Positions 43,654-52,505 of a stretch of DNA of 64,000 nucleotides are shown here, piece after piece. The stretch comes from DDH964 sp963806685 (GTDB lineage: Bacteria > Desulfobacterota > Desulfuromonadia > Desulfuromonadales > DDH964). Under the pieces are notes generated by a model, which saw only the letters and a list, made by a program, of their open reading frames with translations, was not told the DNA's origin and searched no databases. Every line of letters begins with the position of its first letter. Within the stretch, counting starts at the first letter, position 1. Both the position numbers and the translations under genes were made by a program. The stretch is from assembly GCA_963806685.1 (NCBI GenBank), contig CAWDZB010000010.1, forward strand, positions 1 to 64,000, read 5' to 3'.

Positions 43654-44406
43654 ATGGAGCCGTTGAAAATTCTGATCGCCGAAGATAATCCCAAGGATTT
43701 CGAGTTCCTTGAACAGTTGTTCGCCGAATGGAGCGAGCCTTGGCAGATCGAGCGTGCCCCCAACGGCATGGTCGCCCTGGAAATCGCCGTCAAGCAGGAT
43801 AATCCGCTGGTGCTTAGCGACATCCAGTTGCCGGAGTTGAACGGAATTGAGTTTGCGAGGGCACTTTGGCAGCAGAAGCCCACCTCACGAATCGTCTTCT
43901 GGAGCCAGTTCAAGGATGAGATGTACGTGCGCGCCCTGGCCCGCATCGTCCCAGCCGAAACAGTCTACGGCTACATTCTCAAATCCAATACCCGGGAGCG
44001 GATCGCTTCGGCCATCCGCACCGTGCTCCTCGACGACCAGTGCTGGATCGACCCCGAGGTGCGCAAAGTGCAGGGGATCGCCGGACACAGCCAGACGGCC
44101 CTTTCCGACATCGAGTTCGAGGCCCTGGTCGACATCTCCCTCGGGCTCACCGACAATCTCATCGCCCAGCGCCGCTATCTCTCACGGCGCGGCGTACAGA
44201 GCCGCCTCAACTCCCTTTACAGCAAGCTTGGCCTCGACCAGGAGCAATTCCACAGCGAAAAGGCCGGCGACGCCTTCAACCTGCGCAACCGTGCGGTCTC
44301 CGCTGCCCTGCGCCGAGGCCTGATCAATGCCTTCGAACTGGAACACGAGGAGGAGGAATTCCAGAGTTGGCTGCGTCGTTTCAAGGGGAACAAGGGGAGT
44401 CTTTGA
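43654..44406 (+). CDS. Response regulator with LuxR-like C-terminus
   Basis: 250 residues. REC (about 4-125) has ILIAEDNPKD, phospho-Asp in VLSDIQLPEL and the Lys in YILKSNT. The C-terminal part has a helix-turn-helix-like LTDNLIAQRRYLSRRGVQSRLNSLYSKL, reminiscent of but diverged from NarL/LuxR, plus a charged tail of ~50 residues not usual in that family. It pairs with the HisKA_3 kinase. Confidence 0.85.
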   Translation: MEPLKILIAEDNPKDFEFLEQLFAEWSEPWQIERAPNGMVALEIAVKQDNPLVLSDIQLPELNGIEFARALWQQKPTSRIVFWSQFKDEMYVRALARIVPAETVYGYILKSNTRERIASAIRTVLLDDQCWIDPEVRKVQGIAGHSQTALSDIEFEALVDISLGLTDNLIAQRRYLSRRGVQSRLNSLYSKLGLDQEQFHSEKAGDAFNLRNRAVSAALRRGLINAFELEHEEEEFQSWLRRFKGNKGSL

Positions 44407-44445
44407 GGGAAAGGACAGAAGATCGCGAGTTGCTTTACGGATTCC

Positions 44446-44472
44446 TTGCAGCCACGCCCATTCTTCTATAGT
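44446..44472 (+). promoter_or_regulatory. Candidate promoter of the GntR/FadR gene
   Basis: TTGCAG (44446-44451) and TATAGT (44467-44472) are separated by 15 nt, slightly short. The -10 box abuts the TGGT-N3-ACCA site, a layout suited to repression. Confidence 0.45.
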
Positions 44473-44473
44473 A

Positions 44474-44511
44474 TGGTCATACCAACCTAATCCTGGAGCA
44501 AAGGTATGACC
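44474..44511. promoter_or_regulatory. Candidate operator TGGT-N3-ACCA with second inverted half-site
   Basis: TGGTCATACCA at 44474-44484 fits the TGGT-N3-ACCA core of PdhR/LldR-type FadR-family operators. Its GGTCATACC core recurs as reverse complement GGTATGACC at 44503-44511, which overlaps the ATG at 44506. Binding would cover both promoter and start, so autorepression is likely. Confidence 0.6.
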
Positions 44512-45234
44512 ATTGTCTTTGAGCCGATCCGGCCGAAGAAAATCGCCGAAGAAATCGTTGACCAGATCAAGCAGCTGATCGCCCGTGGCGACCTCAAACC
44601 GGGGGAACGCATCCCCTCCGAACGGGAGCTAGCCACCCTGCTCGGGGTGAGCCGGCCCTCGGTCCGTGAGGCGCTCATGGTGCTGGAAGCGATGGGCTTC
44701 ATCGAATCCCGCCAGGGCGGTGGGACCTTCGTTCGCACCCTTACGGAAACCACTCTCACCGATCCCCTCGCCCGGCTCATGGAGCAAAAGGACCCGCGCA
44801 TGCTTCACGCCCTGGCGGAAGTTCGCATGGGGCTGGAGAGCTGGTCCGCCTACCTCGCTGCACAGCGCGCCGACGATCGGGAAATCGAAGAATTGCGCCG
44901 CATCTACCGGACCATGGAAGAGCAGGCTGCCGACGGTGGTTGGGATGCCGACGTCGATGCCCGTTTTCACTATGCGATTACCGCCGCCACTCACAACACG
45001 GTGCAGGTGCACGTCCTCGACACCATCCACTCCCTGTTCCACACTACCATCCAGGTCGCCCTGACCGAATTTTACCGCAAGGCCGGCTACATCGAGCTGC
45101 TCCTGACTCAGCATCGCGAAATCGTCGACGGTATTGCCGCCCGAGACCCGGAACGGGCTCGGCAGAAAATGCTCGCCCACCTGACCATGGTCGAGGAAAA
45201 ACTCTCCCAGTTCCTGGTCACCCCCTCCAACTGA
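44506..45234 (+). CDS. FadR/GntR-family transcriptional regulator
   Basis: 242 residues. The N-terminal winged helix has LKPGERIPSERELATLLGVSRPSVREAL and IESRQGGGTFV. The C-terminal FCD ligand domain (about 90-230) has the metal-site residues D-x-x-F-H (DADVDARFHYAITAATHN) and LLTQHREIVDGI. Such regulators (PdhR, LldR, GlcC) respond to carboxylates such as pyruvate, lactate or glycolate. No adjacent permease or dehydrogenase shows the effector. Confidence 0.92.
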   Translation: MTIVFEPIRPKKIAEEIVDQIKQLIARGDLKPGERIPSERELATLLGVSRPSVREALMVLEAMGFIESRQGGGTFVRTLTETTLTDPLARLMEQKDPRMLHALAEVRMGLESWSAYLAAQRADDREIEELRRIYRTMEEQAADGGWDADVDARFHYAITAATHNTVQVHVLDTIHSLFHTTIQVALTEFYRKAGYIELLLTQHREIVDGIAARDPERARQKMLAHLTMVEEKLSQFLVTPSN

Positions 45235-45449
45235 CTCCGCCCGGGGACCCGGCCTTCCCCTGCCGGCCAGACTCTTGAACCGTCGGGGGAAAAACCGGGC
45301 CCGTCCTGCCATTGGAGCTCAATCCCGTTGTTTAACGTTTAACCACCCTTGGTTTCACTTTATTATTCCCTCCTGCAGGCCTCATTAGGCATGATCTGGC
45401 CAACAAGGGTATAATCGGCGCAAGAAGGAAAACGAAAGGAGCCGGTGCC

Positions 45450-45869
45450 ATGAAAAAACTCTGGATCCTCGCCATGACTTGCGGCCTGCTTGCACTCTTC
45501 GTGCTGCCTGCAGCAGCCCTGCACCACGAAGTGAAGATCACCGACCAGGCCGGAATCGGCAGATATTTGACCGATACTGAGGGCATGACCCTGTACACTT
45601 TCCAGAAGGACAGCGTCGGGCATAGTGCCTGCAGTGGGTCCTGTGTCAACAACTGGCCGGTCTACTACCGAGAACAGGTCGCTCCGCCACCCGACTTGAA
45701 AGCAACCGACTTCGCGACCATTTCCCGTGAGGACGGCGCCACGCAGACCACCTTCCGGGGATATCCTCTCTATTACTACAAAGGGGACACCGTTGCCGGA
45801 GAGGCCAAGGGGAACGGTATAATGGATCTCTGGCATGTTGTTGATCCGGACCATTTCCCGCCCATGTAA
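45450..45869 (+). CDS. Secreted COG4315 protein (Lipoprotein_15 repeats)
   Basis: 139 residues. A signal peptide (MKKLWILAMTCGLLALFVLPAAA) is followed by two repeats of the Yx(FWY)xxD type: GMTLYTFQKDS and YPLYYYKGD. A Cys pair (ACSGSCVNNW) lies between them, followed by LWHVVDPDHF at the end. The family is periplasmic or surface, of unknown function. It has its own hairpin terminator. Confidence 0.88.
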   Translation: MKKLWILAMTCGLLALFVLPAAALHHEVKITDQAGIGRYLTDTEGMTLYTFQKDSVGHSACSGSCVNNWPVYYREQVAPPPDLKATDFATISREDGATQTTFRGYPLYYYKGDTVAGEAKGNGIMDLWHVVDPDHFPPM

Positions 45870-45937
45870 TCGATGAACCCGGGATCGATGGCACAGCCAA
45901 AGCCGCGTCCGGAAACGGACCTTTATTTCAGATTACG

Positions 45938-45971
45938 GACAAACCCCGTTTTTCACGAAACGGGGTTTGTC
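45938..45971 (+). terminator. Stem-loop after the COG4315 gene
   Basis: Perfect 14-bp stem gacaaaccccgttt/aaacggggtttgtc with a 6-nt loop, followed by gttt. It is likely an intrinsic terminator, with a weak U-tract. Confidence 0.75.
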
Positions 45972-46050
45972 GTTTGATCACAGCTCTCGACTTGGGGCTT
46001 TCTTCGAGGCTTAGGCTCAAACCAGCCCGATAATTTCCTTGCCAAACAAA

Positions 46051-46080
46051 CAAAGTCCCCACCTTACGGTGGGGACTTTG
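46051..46080 (-). terminator. Intrinsic terminator of pckA
   Basis: Perfect 13-bp stem caaagtccccacc/ggtggggactttg with a 4-nt loop. On the minus strand it is followed by a T-rich stretch (TTTGTTTGG). It lies about 65 nt after the pckA stop. Confidence 0.9.
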
Positions 46081-46143
46081 TCAGCAGTCTTGGGCGGCCC
46101 CTGCGGCCGCCCCTTGGCGTTTCCATGCTCTCCGCGCCTGAGA

Positions 46144-47718
46144 TCAGACCTTCGGCCCGGCCTGAGTAAAGTCGAAATCGTCACCGTCCTTCACGTATTT
46201 CTTGAAGTTCTCGATGAACATCCCGGCCAACTTGTTGGCGGTATTGTCGAAGGCCTCCTTGTCGGCCCAGGCGTTGCGGGGGTTGAGCAGGTTGCTGTCG
46301 ACGCCGGGAAGGGCCTTGGGGATGCGCAGGCAGAACCAGCGGGTCGCGTCGAACTCGGCCTTTTCAATGGAGCCGTCGAGGATGGCGTTGACGCAGGCGC
46401 GGGTCGCCTTGATGCTCATGCGCTTGCCGACGCCGTAGCCGCCGCCGGCCCATCCGGTGTTGACCAGGTAGGCATTGACGCCGTGCTGCTCCATCTTCTC
46501 GCCGAGCAGTTTGGCGTAGGCGGTCGGGTGCAGCGGCAGGAAGGCCTCGCCGAAACAGGCCGAGAAGGTTGCCTGGGGCTCGGTGACGCCGCGCTCGGTG
46601 CCGGCGACCTTGGCGGTGTAGCCGGAGAGGAAGTAGTACATCGCCTGCTCCTTGGTCAGCTTGGAGACCGGCGGCAGCACCCCGAAGGCGTCGCAGGTAA
46701 GGAAGATGATGTTCTTGGGATGGCCGGCCTTGAGGGTCGGCTCGTGGTTTTCAATGTGCTCGATGGGGTAAGAGACCCGGGTATTTTCGGTCTTGGAGCG
46801 GTCATCGAAGTCGATGATGCCATCCTCGTTTGCGACCACGTTCTCCAAAAGGGCGTTGCGACGGATGGCGCCGTAGATCTCCGGCTCGCTCTCTTCGGCG
46901 AGGTTGATGCACTTGGCGTAACAGCCCCCCTCGAAGTTGAAAATGCCGTCGTCGTCCCAGCCGTGCTCGTCGTCACCGATCAGCTTGCGGGCGGCATCGG
47001 TGGAGAGGGTGGTCTTGCCGGTGCCGGAGAGGCCGAAGAAGAGGGCGACGTCGCCGGCCTGGCCGACGTTGGCGCTGCAGTGCATGGAGAGAATACCCTG
47101 CAGCGGCAGCCAGTAGTTCATCATGGTGAAGATACCCTTCTTCATCTCCCCGCCATACCAGGTACCGCCGATGATCGCCACGTTCTTTTCGATGTTGAAG
47201 GCGACGAAGACCTCCGAATTGAGCCCGTGCTTCTCCCAATTCTTGTTGGCCAGGTTGCTGGCGTTGTAGACGGTGAAGTTGGGGGCGAAGCCGTCCAGGT
47301 CCGACTGCCCGGGACGGATGAACATGTTCTTGACGAAGTGGGCCTGCCAGGCGAATTCGGTAACGAAGCGGACCTGCTTGCGGGTCTTTTCGTTGGCGCC
47401 GGAAAAGCCGTCGGTGACGTAGAGGTCCTTGCCGGCCAGGTAGTCGAGGACCTCGGCGTAAAGCTCATCAAAGACCTCGGGGGCCATGGCAGCGTTGACC
47501 TTGCCCCAGGCGATATTCGCGAAGGAAGGTTGCTGGTGGACGAAGTACTTGTCCTTGGGGGAACGGCCGGTGAACTTGCCGGTGTCGACCATCATCGTCC
47601 CGTTAGCGGCGACCCGACCCTCGTCGTTGCGGCTCTCGGCCGCGAAAAGTTCGTCGTAGCCGAGGTTGTGGTAGACCTTGCCGATGCTTTTCAGCCCCAA
47701 ATCCTTTGCTTCGATCAT
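46144..47718 (-). CDS. pckA: Phosphoenolpyruvate carboxykinase (ATP)
   Basis: 524 residues from ATG 47718. It converts oxaloacetate + ATP to PEP + CO2, for gluconeogenesis from acetate or other acids. Motifs are FTGRSPKDKYFV, WYGGEMKKGIF, the kinase P-loop GLSGTGKTTLS, the metal site FNFEGGCYAK and the late NTGWAGGGYGVG. The frame stays open ~48 codons upstream, but that part is unlike the family. The 298 nt between it and the cytochrome gene hold an AT-rich patch (47935-47975) but no gene. Confidence 0.97.
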   Translation of the reverse strand: MIEAKDLGLKSIGKVYHNLGYDELFAAESRNDEGRVAANGTMMVDTGKFTGRSPKDKYFVHQQPSFANIAWGKVNAAMAPEVFDELYAEVLDYLAGKDLYVTDGFSGANEKTRKQVRFVTEFAWQAHFVKNMFIRPGQSDLDGFAPNFTVYNASNLANKNWEKHGLNSEVFVAFNIEKNVAIIGGTWYGGEMKKGIFTMMNYWLPLQGILSMHCSANVGQAGDVALFFGLSGTGKTTLSTDAARKLIGDDEHGWDDDGIFNFEGGCYAKCINLAEESEPEIYGAIRRNALLENVVANEDGIIDFDDRSKTENTRVSYPIEHIENHEPTLKAGHPKNIIFLTCDAFGVLPPVSKLTKEQAMYYFLSGYTAKVAGTERGVTEPQATFSACFGEAFLPLHPTAYAKLLGEKMEQHGVNAYLVNTGWAGGGYGVGKRMSIKATRACVNAILDGSIEKAEFDATRWFCLRIPKALPGVDSNLLNPRNAWADKEAFDNTANKLAGMFIENFKKYVKDGDDFDFTQAGPKV

Positions 47719-48016
47719 GATCCGCTCTTCCTTTTCCGTAAAATCGGTCACCCCACCGGGCGGCCAAAGTTGAATGGAAAAATACCGGCCCGGAAAGCCC
47801 TCGATAAGGAGCGCTGGTCCGCGGCCTGTGCCAACGGTGGAACTCACGAGGAGGTTCGTCACATATCGTATAGCAATGTTCAGAAATGGGATGGAAGTGC
47901 CCGAATTTTATCGGGAAGGGACTCTAACAAATTTATCAACAATAAAAAAGAAAATTCTTACTAAAAAATGTACGCAAATGCTCCACCCCGCCCTGAGCGT
48001 ATACAAAAGACAGGAA

Positions 48017-48421
48017 TCACTCGGTAGAGCGGGACCGCAGATAAGCAACCAGTTGCCAGATTTCGCTGTCATTGAGATTGGGACCCCAGGCGGGCATCAC
48101 CGAGCCCCGGGAAAGGTAGGGTTCCACGGTTTTGCCCTTCGATATCCGCCAAAAGAGGTAGGCAGGGTCCCGGTGGCGGTAGGCGGGATCGGTGAAGTCG
48201 GGAGCCGGCGGCTGGAAAAAATCGGCCCGGGGATTACGCCCCTCCTCCGGCTTGCCGTGGCAGGGTGCACAGCGGGAGGAGAAGATGGCGGCACCGGCGG
48301 CAATATTGGCCGGTTGCTCTAGAAATCCCTCCGGAGGCCGCCGCTCCGGATAGCTGGGGGTTGACCCGCTGCAGCTGGTCAGAGCCAGCAGCAGCACCAG
48401 GATCGTCAGGCGATGCGGCAT
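48017..48421 (-). CDS. Monohaem cytochrome c lipoprotein
   Basis: 134 residues. A signal peptide with lipobox LALTSC (lipid on Cys17) is followed by a class I cytochrome c domain: haem motif CAPCH at 51-55 and axial Met in RGSVMPAWG, then LNDSEIWQLVAYLRS. It should sit on the outer face of the inner membrane or in the periplasm and carry electrons. It is downstream of the hydrogenase operon on the same strand, but separated by 104 nt. Confidence 0.88.
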   Translation of the reverse strand: MPHRLTILVLLLALTSCSGSTPSYPERRPPEGFLEQPANIAAGAAIFSSRCAPCHGKPEEGRNPRADFFQPPAPDFTDPAYRHRDPAYLFWRISKGKTVEPYLSRGSVMPAWGPNLNDSEIWQLVAYLRSRSTE

Positions 48422-48525
48422 TGTACCCCTCGGCTGTCATTGGCATTGAGGTGGTGCGGTTTCCGGACCCGCCAATACCTGCCGCAGGGAGCCTCGGCGT
48501 CCCTGCGGCAGAACCTCAGGTACCT

Positions 48526-49005
48526 TCAGGCCGCCCGTTGCGGAACGGCCCCCCAGTGTTGCAGTTCGTCAACGATACCGGCAACCACCTCGTCCAGCGC
48601 CGCGGCCACCGGCGGGGTCAATTCCAGGGACATCTCGATGGACCCGGGCTGCACCCCCCAGACAACCAGTTCGGCTGGGAGATGACCCTGCAATTCCGCC
48701 ACAGCGAGTAGGTCCTGGACCCCCATCTGGTGGACGGAGAGTTTGTTGGCAAAAGCCCTGGGAACCTGCTCGCCACGGAGGCGGAAGACCGATCCCGGGG
48801 TCGCCTCCATTTCCAGGGCATCCACGATCAGCAGTTTCCCCGCCTCCTCCAGGTGCGGCAGCAGGTCGAGTCCCAAGGTGCCGCCGTCAATGAGCTTCGT
48901 CCCGGCTGGAAAGGTATAGCGCTGCAACAGCTCGGTGATCACCCGGCCGCCGAAGGCATCGTCGGCCATCAGCGCATTGCCCAGCCCCAGCACCAGGATG
49001 CTCAC
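48526..49005 (-). CDS. hyaD: Hydrogenase maturation protease
   Basis: 159 residues. It matches the HyaD/HybD endopeptidases: ILVLGLGNALMADDAFGG, DGGTLGLDLLP, LLIVDALEM and SVHQMGVQDLL. The conserved Asp/His residues bind the Ni of the immature large subunit before it cuts the C-terminal peptide. It overlaps the cytochrome b gene by ATGA as last gene of the hydrogenase operon. Confidence 0.93.
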   Translation of the reverse strand: MSILVLGLGNALMADDAFGGRVITELLQRYTFPAGTKLIDGGTLGLDLLPHLEEAGKLLIVDALEMEATPGSVFRLRGEQVPRAFANKLSVHQMGVQDLLAVAELQGHLPAELVVWGVQPGSIEMSLELTPPVAAALDEVVAGIVDELQHWGAVPQRAA

Positions 49006-49658
49006 TTAAGATCCCTCGGCTCGATGAATTTGTAACCGCCGAAGATGCTGTCCATGGTGCCGTTGCGTTCCTTTACGTCCATCAACCAGGCACTATAGAC
49101 ATGATGGATGGCAAAGCCGATCAGCAGCCACATGATCAGGTGATGAGTCAGGCGCAGCCACTGGACGCCAACCGCCGCGTTAAGCGGGCCGAAAATGCCC
49201 GTCCACAACCCGCTTGGCGCAAACTGGCTGTAAAGGGCGAAGCCGGTCACGATCTGCAGTAGGAGGAGGATCATCACCCCCGAATAGGCCGTCGCCGCCA
49301 GGGCGTTGTGGCCCACCTCGTAGGAGATCTGCCGGCCGGTGAAGGTGTAGTAGCGGAACATCTGCCAGGCGTTACGGCGCCCTTCCTTGAACAGCAGCGG
49401 AAAGAAAGCCCGCCAGGAGGCGTGGTGATTGCCGAAAAATGCCCAGATCAACCGGGTCAGGACGGAGATGGCGAACAGGTAGGCGAATGAGAAGTGGACC
49501 ACCCGCACCCAGCCCATGACATACAGGGAGGTGCTGGGGACCTGGGCGAAGGGATGGCCGATGTAGAACCCTGTCACCGATAGTACGGCGATGGCCAGGA
49601 CGTTGCACCAGTGGGTGATGCGGACCGGCCACTCCCAGACGTAGCGTATCTCGAGCAT
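49002..49658 (-). CDS. hyaC: [NiFe] hydrogenase b-type cytochrome subunit
   Basis: 218 residues with four or five membrane helices. It begins EIRYVWEWPVRITHWCNVLAI, with haem His residues in helices 1, 2 and 4 (RITHW, RVVHFSFAYL, THHLIMWLLIGFAIHHVY). It anchors the hydrogenase to the membrane and passes electrons to quinone. It lies 12 nt after the large-subunit gene. Confidence 0.94.
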   Translation of the reverse strand: MLEIRYVWEWPVRITHWCNVLAIAVLSVTGFYIGHPFAQVPSTSLYVMGWVRVVHFSFAYLFAISVLTRLIWAFFGNHHASWRAFFPLLFKEGRRNAWQMFRYYTFTGRQISYEVGHNALAATAYSGVMILLLLQIVTGFALYSQFAPSGLWTGIFGPLNAAVGVQWLRLTHHLIMWLLIGFAIHHVYSAWLMDVKERNGTMDSIFGGYKFIEPRDLK

Positions 49659-49670
49659 GGCGGACCTCCT

Positions 49671-51383
49671 TTACAGGGCTTTGACCCGGACAATCTCCGT
49701 TCCCCGGCCGTCGAGGAGATGGACGGCACAGGCCAGGCAGGGGTCGAAGCTGTGGACGGTGCGCAGGATCTCCAGTGGCTTCTCGGGGTCGGCGACGGGA
49801 GTACCGACCAGCGCCGACTCGTAGGGACCCATCTGCCCCATGGCATCCCGGGGACCGGCGTTCCAGGTCGAGGGAACGACCGCCTGGTAATTGGCGATGG
49901 CACCGTTCTCGATGTGGATCCAGTGGCCCAGCGAGCCGCGCGGCGCCTCGTGGTAGCCAAAGCCCCGCCCCTCCTTCGGCCAGGTGGCCGGGTCCCACTT
50001 CTCGCCGTTGTGGACCTCGAGAATGCCGCGCCCGGCGTTGTCGGCCAGCTGCTGCAGCCAGAGCTCGTTCTTCTGCGCCAGAAGCAGGGTTTCGATACCG
50101 CGGGCGGCGGTCCGCCCGAGGGTCGAGAAGAGGGCCGCGGGTCCGACACCGAGCTTGTTCAGCACGAAGTCGACGGTCTTCTTGACATCCTCGTGCCCCT
50201 TAGCATAAGCAATCACCATGCGCGCCAGCGGGCCGACTTCCATCGGCTGGTCGAGGTAGCGCGGCGCCTTGACCCAGGAGTACTTGCCGTCGGTATCGAG
50301 GAAGTCGAAGGGGGGTTTGGGGCCGGTGTACTTCTGGCTGGTCTCGCCGTCGTAGGGGTGAAGTCCCTTTTCGTCCCCCTTGGAATAGCTGTACCAGGAG
50401 TGGGTGACATACTCGGTGATCTTCTGCTCGTCCATTGCCATGACGTTGGCCAGGTCCTTGCCCATAATTACGCCGCGGGGGAAGTAAAGGTTGTCGGTCC
50501 CTCCGGCGTTGTCCAACGGAAAATCGCCGTAGCTGAGGAAGTTGCCGACCCCGCCGCCGACCCCTGCCCATTCCTTGTAGAAGGAGGCGACCGCCAGCAG
50601 ATCGGGAATATAGACCTGCTCCACGAAGACCCGCGCCCGTTTCAGCAGCTTGCCGATGTAGGCGATCTTGTCGGCATTGATGGCGTTCTGGCTGTTGGGA
50701 TCGACCGGAATCGCCATGCCGCCAACCAGGAAGGTCTGCGGGTGGGGATTCTTGGAGCCGAGGATGGCGTGGATCTTGATGACGTCCTTCTGCCACTCCA
50801 GAGCCTCCAGGTAGTGGGCGACGGCCATCAGGTCGGCTTCGGGGGGGAGACGGTAGGCGCTGTGCCCCCAGTAGGCGTTCTGGAAGGGGCCGAGGCGTCC
50901 GGTGCCGACGAAGGCGGCGATGCGTTCCTGCACCCCCTTGAAATAGGTGACGCTCGATTTCGGCCAGTCGGAGATCGACTGGGCGAGCTTGGCAGTGGCT
51001 GCCGGGTCTGCCTTCAGGGCGCCGGTGATGTCGACCCAGTCCAGGGCGTGCAGGTGGTAGAAGTGGATGACGTGGTCCTGCACCGCCTGGATGCCCATGA
51101 TCAGGTTGCGGATCAGGCGGGCGTTGTCCGGGATCTGGATCTTCAGGGCATCCTCGACGCAGCGGATGCTGGCGATCGAGTGGACGGTGGTGCAGACGCC
51201 GCAGAAACGCTGGGTAAAGTGGTGGGCGTCGCGCGGGTCGCGCCCCTTGAGAATCGTCTCGATGCCCCGGAACATGGTCGAGGAGCTCCAGGCATCGGTG
51301 ATCTTGCCTCCTTCGACCTGGGCCTCTATGCGCAGGTGCCCCTCGATGCGGGTCACCGGATCGACAGCGATCTTTTTGGCCAT
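49671..51383 (-). CDS. hyaB: [NiFe] hydrogenase large subunit
   Basis: 570 residues. The Ni-Fe site Cys pairs are RFCGVCTTVHS near the N-terminus and DPCLACAVH near residue 547. The protease should cut after that His, removing the last 15 residues. VTRIEGHLRIEAQVEGG is the usual start. It is a group 1 respiratory uptake hydrogenase and follows the small-subunit gene by 3 nt. Confidence 0.97.
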   Translation of the reverse strand: MAKKIAVDPVTRIEGHLRIEAQVEGGKITDAWSSSTMFRGIETILKGRDPRDAHHFTQRFCGVCTTVHSIASIRCVEDALKIQIPDNARLIRNLIMGIQAVQDHVIHFYHLHALDWVDITGALKADPAATAKLAQSISDWPKSSVTYFKGVQERIAAFVGTGRLGPFQNAYWGHSAYRLPPEADLMAVAHYLEALEWQKDVIKIHAILGSKNPHPQTFLVGGMAIPVDPNSQNAINADKIAYIGKLLKRARVFVEQVYIPDLLAVASFYKEWAGVGGGVGNFLSYGDFPLDNAGGTDNLYFPRGVIMGKDLANVMAMDEQKITEYVTHSWYSYSKGDEKGLHPYDGETSQKYTGPKPPFDFLDTDGKYSWVKAPRYLDQPMEVGPLARMVIAYAKGHEDVKKTVDFVLNKLGVGPAALFSTLGRTAARGIETLLLAQKNELWLQQLADNAGRGILEVHNGEKWDPATWPKEGRGFGYHEAPRGSLGHWIHIENGAIANYQAVVPSTWNAGPRDAMGQMGPYESALVGTPVADPEKPLEILRTVHSFDPCLACAVHLLDGRGTEIVRVKAL

Positions 51384-51386
51384 TTT

Positions 51387-52505
51387 CTAGTCCTCCTTTT
51401 TCACCTTGTCGGATTCCATGGCATCCCCCTTGCGGAAGGCGCTCGCCACCCCGTGGGCGCCGAAGGCCAGGGCGGTGGCCGCCGCCAGCCCGAGGCCGAT
51501 CTTGTCGGCGGTCGCCTCGATCCCGAAGCCGGGGACCTGCGGCAGACGCCGGTAGAAGGGGGTCATGGTGTCCCAGAACTGGGGTTCGCTGCAGCCGATG
51601 CAGCCATGCCCGGCCATGACCGGCCAGCTGGTCCCTTCGTTGTAGCGCACCGTCGGGCAGTTGTGGAAGGTCTCGGGCCCCTTGCACCCCATCTTGTACA
51701 GGCACCAACCCTGCCGGGCTCCGGCATCTCCGAAGGACTCCACGTACTGACCGGCGTCGAAGTGGGCGCGGCGCTCGCAGTTGTCGTGGATGCGCTTGCC
51801 GTAGGCGAAGAGCGGCCGGCCGAGCTGGTCGGTGGCCGGCAGCTTGCCGAAGGTCAACACGTGGACCAGGGTGGCGGTGAGGTTCTCGGCATTGAGCGGA
51901 CAGCCGGGGAGGTTGACCAGCGGCGCGCCGGGGACCACGTCCCTGACCCCCACGGCTCCGGTGGGATTGGGAGCGGCGGCCGGGATGTTGCCGAAGGCGG
52001 CACAGCTGCCGACAGCAATGGTTGCCTTGGCATTGCCGACCGCCTTTTTGAGGGAATCGATTGCGGTTTCGCCGCTGACGGTACAGTAGACGCCACTGTC
52101 ATCGCGGGGAATGGCCCCCTCGACGATGCAGATGTATTCTCCCTTGTACTTTTCCATCGCCGCCTGCTTGGCGGCCTCGGCCTGGTGACCGGCAGCCGCC
52201 ATCAGCGTCTCGTGGTATTCCAGGGAGATCAGGTCGAGGATGATCGAGGCGGCGGTCGGCTGGTTGGCACGCAGGAAGGCCTCCGAATCACCGGCGCAGT
52301 CCTGGAATTCGAGCCAGATCACCGGGACGCGCTTGTCTTCCACCGCCGCGGCCACCTTGGGCATCAGACTCAGCGGCAGGGCCAGGGCCGCTGTGGTTGC
52401 GGTGCAGAACTTGATGAAGTCACGGCGGCTGATGCCCCGAGCCTCCACCCGTTGCAGAATCTCTTCCGGTATGGACACCGGCGCCGGATGTTGCTCGCTG
52501 TTCAT
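51387..52505 (-). CDS. hyaA: [NiFe] hydrogenase small subunit, Tat-exported
   Basis: 372 residues. A twin-arginine signal (GISRRDFIKF, Arg27-28) shows export of the folded dimer. The proximal cluster motif reads QDCAGDSE: Cys70 is present, but the usual second Cys is Asp73. The other proximal ligands (AVGSCAAFG, NLPGCPLN) and the medial/distal ligands (RIHDNC, GWCLYKMGCKGP, HGCIGCSEPQFWD) are intact. A C-terminal membrane helix (about 340-360) anchors the protein. The start has an AAGGAGG box. Confidence 0.95.
   Translation of the reverse strand: MNSEQHPAPVSIPEEILQRVEARGISRRDFIKFCTATTAALALPLSLMPKVAAAVEDKRVPVIWLEFQDCAGDSEAFLRANQPTAASIILDLISLEYHETLMAAAGHQAEAAKQAAMEKYKGEYICIVEGAIPRDDSGVYCTVSGETAIDSLKKAVGNAKATIAVGSCAAFGNIPAAAPNPTGAVGVRDVVPGAPLVNLPGCPLNAENLTATLVHVLTFGKLPATDQLGRPLFAYGKRIHDNCERRAHFDAGQYVESFGDAGARQGWCLYKMGCKGPETFHNCPTVRYNEGTSWPVMAGHGCIGCSEPQFWDTMTPFYRRLPQVPGFGIEATADKIGLGLAAATALAFGAHGVASAFRKGDAMESDKVKKED

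Noticed and set aside
46039..47964. A 641-codon plus-strand frame opposite pckA
   Set aside because: Antisense shadow of pckA; composition is typical of reverse-strand translation and no domain is seen.
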